Of a stretch of DNA of 64,000 bases, positions 61,032 through 64,000 are shown in pieces. A program made the position numbers and the translations under genes. Location of the stretch: contig NC_052473.1 of the NCBI RefSeq assembly GCF_009730915.1, positions 18,992,100 to 19,056,099 of the forward strand. The letters run 5' to 3'. This stretch comes from Dioscorea cayenensis subsp. rotundata (lineage: Eukaryota; Streptophyta; Magnoliopsida; Dioscoreales; Dioscoreaceae). Position 1 is the stretch's first letter; every line of letters starts with the position of its first letter. A model generated the notes under the pieces. That model was given only the letters and a program-made list of their open reading frames with translations, had not been told where the DNA came from and did no database searches.

Positions 61032-62169
61032 TGTTGCGCAACCGTAAGCGCACGGTTTTGACAGATAGTAATAAAGTATTGATCCTACGAGGACCAAGTA
61101 TGATTACCAATCTATTGCAACAATGGGTTATCTAGACAACAAAAAGATGGTAAGTAGGAACAACAGGTAGCAGGAAATAAAACACAATCAAGATCACAGG
61201 AATGCAAGGCTGTGGATTATGATTCAGGTAAAAATAGATTTAGGTTCGGGAACTCACCACAAGGTGTAACATGAATGATGCGTTGGATCTAGACTGGATT
61301 TGGGTAGATCTCTTGAAGGGCAATAATCCTAAATTACTTGTCACTCTCCTTCAAGAGATAGCAAGTTAGGTCTTGATAGGGCCATTTCCTACTTTCGTGG
61401 TAGATAAACCTTTTCAAAACCTTAATAAGCACAGTGATTAAGTGATAAACTCTCAAGAATTGCCTTTCAGTATATTCAGGGCGATTTAAGAGGTTCCAAG
61501 GCCTAGTTACCCTGTCAGTTAACCTAGATCTCTAAGATAAGCAAGCAATGCTTTAACAATTTCAAGCTGTGTACTCAAATCAGAAATTAACTCAAGAAAT
61601 CTACCTTTAAGCACAAAGATCCATACTATAAGTATCAACACATCAAACACTCAACACCTTGGGCTAATCCCAAACCTAAGAAAAGTTTTGCACACGCATC
61701 ATCTCAGTTACAAAGAAAACTAGAAAGAATAGAAGTTTTGCAAGCAGCAGCACAACAAGGCCGAGAGGACTCCCTATGATGTCTACAAGGGTCTGTTCTT
61801 CAATTTCCAGCTCTTCTTTCCTTCTTCAGCCTTATTCAAATTCTTCAGAGCTTCTTTCCTTCTTTCCTTCTTTTTCCAGCCGCCAGCTGCTTGCTCCCTG
61901 TCTCTCTTGCCCTAAAACCCCTTTTCTGGTCCTTTTTATAGCCAAAGATGGAAGCTGGGCTCCAGATCACTTTACAGACCACAGATAGGTTGTGTATTAT
62001 CAGAAAGGTTGATTCACAGTCTCCTTAGTCATCTCTAGCTTCCTACAATCAAAACAACTAAAAAGAGTAGTTTGTACAAAAAGAAGGGGAAATAATCATA
62101 AAGACTAGGAAAAATGCATGAATATTAGCTAAATGCATGATGTTAGTAATGCAATTTGTAAGTGCAACA
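61032..62169. mobile_element. Solo LTR in the terminal paladin intron
   Basis: A 1,138-bp segment bounded by TGTTGC...GCAACA and a perfect 5-bp duplication attgt (61027-61031 and 62170-62174). No coding frame. Near the left end is ccgtaagcgcacgg followed by agtaataaagtattgatcctacgaggacc, a sequence style I associate with Tat/Athila-lineage gypsy LTRs. A TATA-like ctttttatagcc is at about 61931 on the plus strand. Confidence 0.85.
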
Positions 62170-64000
62170 ATTGTTCGATGGGTGTGCAGTTGAAGGCTTT
62201 CGGAAGAAGAGAAAATAAATAAATGAATGAATGAAATTTCGTATTTAACCTAGTCTTTTATTCTTTGTTATCCTTATCCGGAACATCTGTATCTATGTAA
62301 TTGTTTCACACTCTGAGCCGGATATAAACAAAATACCAACAGGAGTGTGGAAATAATCAAGTCTGAGTCTGTTCATTTTGTTTAACCAATATTTGCAATA
62401 ATTACTAATTAAAAATGGGAGTGTGAATATTTTTTTTTGGATATTTTACTTGAAAGCCCCTAATCATCAGCTGGGTTGGAAAATAAGAGGAAGGGATGAG
62501 AAATCTCAGGTATGAATTTAAAAAGCAAAGTTGTGAGCTAACTAGTGATTTTCTGGGGATGGTATTGTTACCCTGGAGTGCAAAATTATTGAGCATTAAG
62601 CAAGTTGGGAAGCTAATTTGTTGCATGTTTATGAGTGTAGCTGGTAAGGTTGATGTTGGGAGCTTTTCTCTCATTTGAGCCACAAGCTACAAGCAAGTTC
62701 CTGATAGTCACTCCGGTTGGCCAATTAGATACCATATGTCGTATGCATAGAAGCTTTTTACAAGGATATAAACCTTCTCTTGCAAAAGCTGCAAAGAAAA
62801 GGAAAGAGCTTTAGCCTGCCTGTGTACCAATTCTCTAAAGATTTGTCATGTTTACATGCATGAGTAGAGGATGGAGGCCTAAAAGAAAAGCTAGGATAGT
62901 GTTGTAATCTTAATCCTCTGATACTTATAGTTGTCTGGTTGTTTGTGGACTATTTCAAAACCAGTGGATTATTTTCTAGAATGGTCCAAAATCAAGGAAC
63001 TTATTTTATAGATTATCCCATATTATTATGAAACGCCCCCCTTTTTTATATCTTAATTGCTTGGTAAATGCATTATGTCTCATATAGTCATGAAAACATT
63101 CATCATCATGGATTTATTTTTAAACATTCTAAAATCGAGGAACTTATTCTATAGATTACCCAATATCATTATGAAATTTCCCCCATCTTTGTCACCTATA
63201 TAAATTGATTGGTAAAGGGATTATTATGAAATTCTCTGCATGACTAGGTGACTATTTGTTGTTGAAATATTTACTATCGATTTAACTCCTGCTTTTCACC
63301 AAAGTGTATCTCCCATCTTTGTTGAACTTAATTGGATATGGACTTGCTTGGAAGCATGAGGGCCAAACCTAGAGGTTATTGATGTATGAGTGCGGACATG
63401 TAAGGAAGTTTATGAAGCTATATTAAACCAAGATTGTCTTTTTTCATATTTAATAGATAAACCCAATGGAAGTTAATTAGGGCATTGACTAAAGTGTTGG
63501 TCTTTTATTAATGATAGCAGTGCAAAGATGAGGGTAATATCAGGGTTTATCTTCAGATAAATATTCAGTCTAGTTTACTTGCATCATTTTGTTCTTGTGA
63601 TCTCCAGTAAGTTTAAGGTTTTATTTTATCTTCTTACCATTTTGGTCGGAAGCATCTTTGTAGAAGGTGGACTTATAAATGACTGCTGTTACTGAGAAGT
63701 TTCTATTTGTAGGTTAGATATTGTCTTTATTTATTATCCTTTGAAAATGCATAATATTGAATACTAGTTTTCACCACCCTCTCAACTTTGCTTTTAATTT
63801 ACAAAAACCAATATAAGTGTGGCTGTTAATTTAAATTGCAGTCATTGACAATTAGTACTTGGTTTAGTTTGTCTTGTGTGATCATTATTAGTGAGCCTGA
63901 ATTTTCCTAGTTAAATACCCATGGTTGCAGTTGTCATTAAAGTAGCTGGAACGGTTAGCTGATGTTTAAACATTAAAATTTCATGGATGTGCATTGGTGG

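Larger units (their letters stand above)
58858..64000 (+). other. Terminal paladin intron (incomplete)
   Basis: After exon 18 (donor AG/GTCAGT) no sequence encoding the expected final residues was found up to the right edge. This stretch is therefore best read as one intron longer than 5.1 kb. It contains a MITE (60205-60733), a solo LTR (61032-62169), an AATAA tract at about 59823-59842, and AT-rich unique sequence. The alternative is that the gene has lost its last exon. Confidence 0.6.

Noticed and set aside
1..64000. CRISPR arrays, bacterial operons, rRNA or tRNA genes
   Set aside because: No regularly spaced repeats, ribosome-binding-site-led gene clusters or cloverleaf sequences were recognised; all coding signals are eukaryotic and spliced. 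A tRNAscan-type search was not possible here.

Overview
The window is nuclear DNA from a flowering plant. The evidence is many short exons with GT-AG introns, plant-specific gene families (CAX exchanger, DUF547, leucine-rich-repeat extensin, CCCH/FG nucleoporin-like), Ty1-copia and Ty3-gypsy elements with plant-type primer sites, and many MITEs. One gene (the LRX at 27161-29234) has very GC-rich third codon positions beside AT-rich neighbours. That contrast is typical of monocots, so a non-grass monocot is a reasonable guess, but species cannot be read from the sequence alone.

Layout. 1-6.2 kb: two minus-strand genes, the 5' half of a vacuolar cation/H+ exchanger (continuing off the left edge) and a complete RRM protein of the NOL8/ROS3 type. 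6.5-9.1 kb: a probable solo gypsy-type LTR. 9.98-18.9 kb: a plus-strand DUF547 gene with an almost intact antisense copia element in intron 5. 19.7-20.9 kb: a minus-strand small protein with two CX3CX3C motifs, divergent from 21.3-24.5 kb, a plus-strand CCCH zinc-finger/FG protein resembling plant nucleoporin CG1. 27.2-29.2 kb: a single-exon LRX cell-wall protein. 29.2-42.1 kb: a gene-free block of transposons: a hAT-type MITE, a 5'-truncated chromovirus with a second DNA transposon nested in it, a GC-rich solo LTR with intact target duplication, and a foldback MITE. 42.8-58.9 kb and beyond: a paladin-like gene with three tandem phosphatase-type modules; 18 coding exons are visible and the last short exon lies beyond the right edge. 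Its introns hold a copia remnant, two MITEs and another solo LTR.

Gene models were built by hand from splice sites, reading phase and protein-family similarity; exon phases add up for every gene except where stated. Three single-base insertions break otherwise good frames (copia pol, CCCH exon 6, LRX extensin domain). Because they sit in unrelated genes and all add a T on the coding strand, assembly error is as likely as real mutation. The six host genes do not form an operon-like or evidently co-functional set. The least characterised candidate is the twin CX3CX3C protein; the most unusual architecture is the paladin-like protein, whose third module has lost its catalytic residues.
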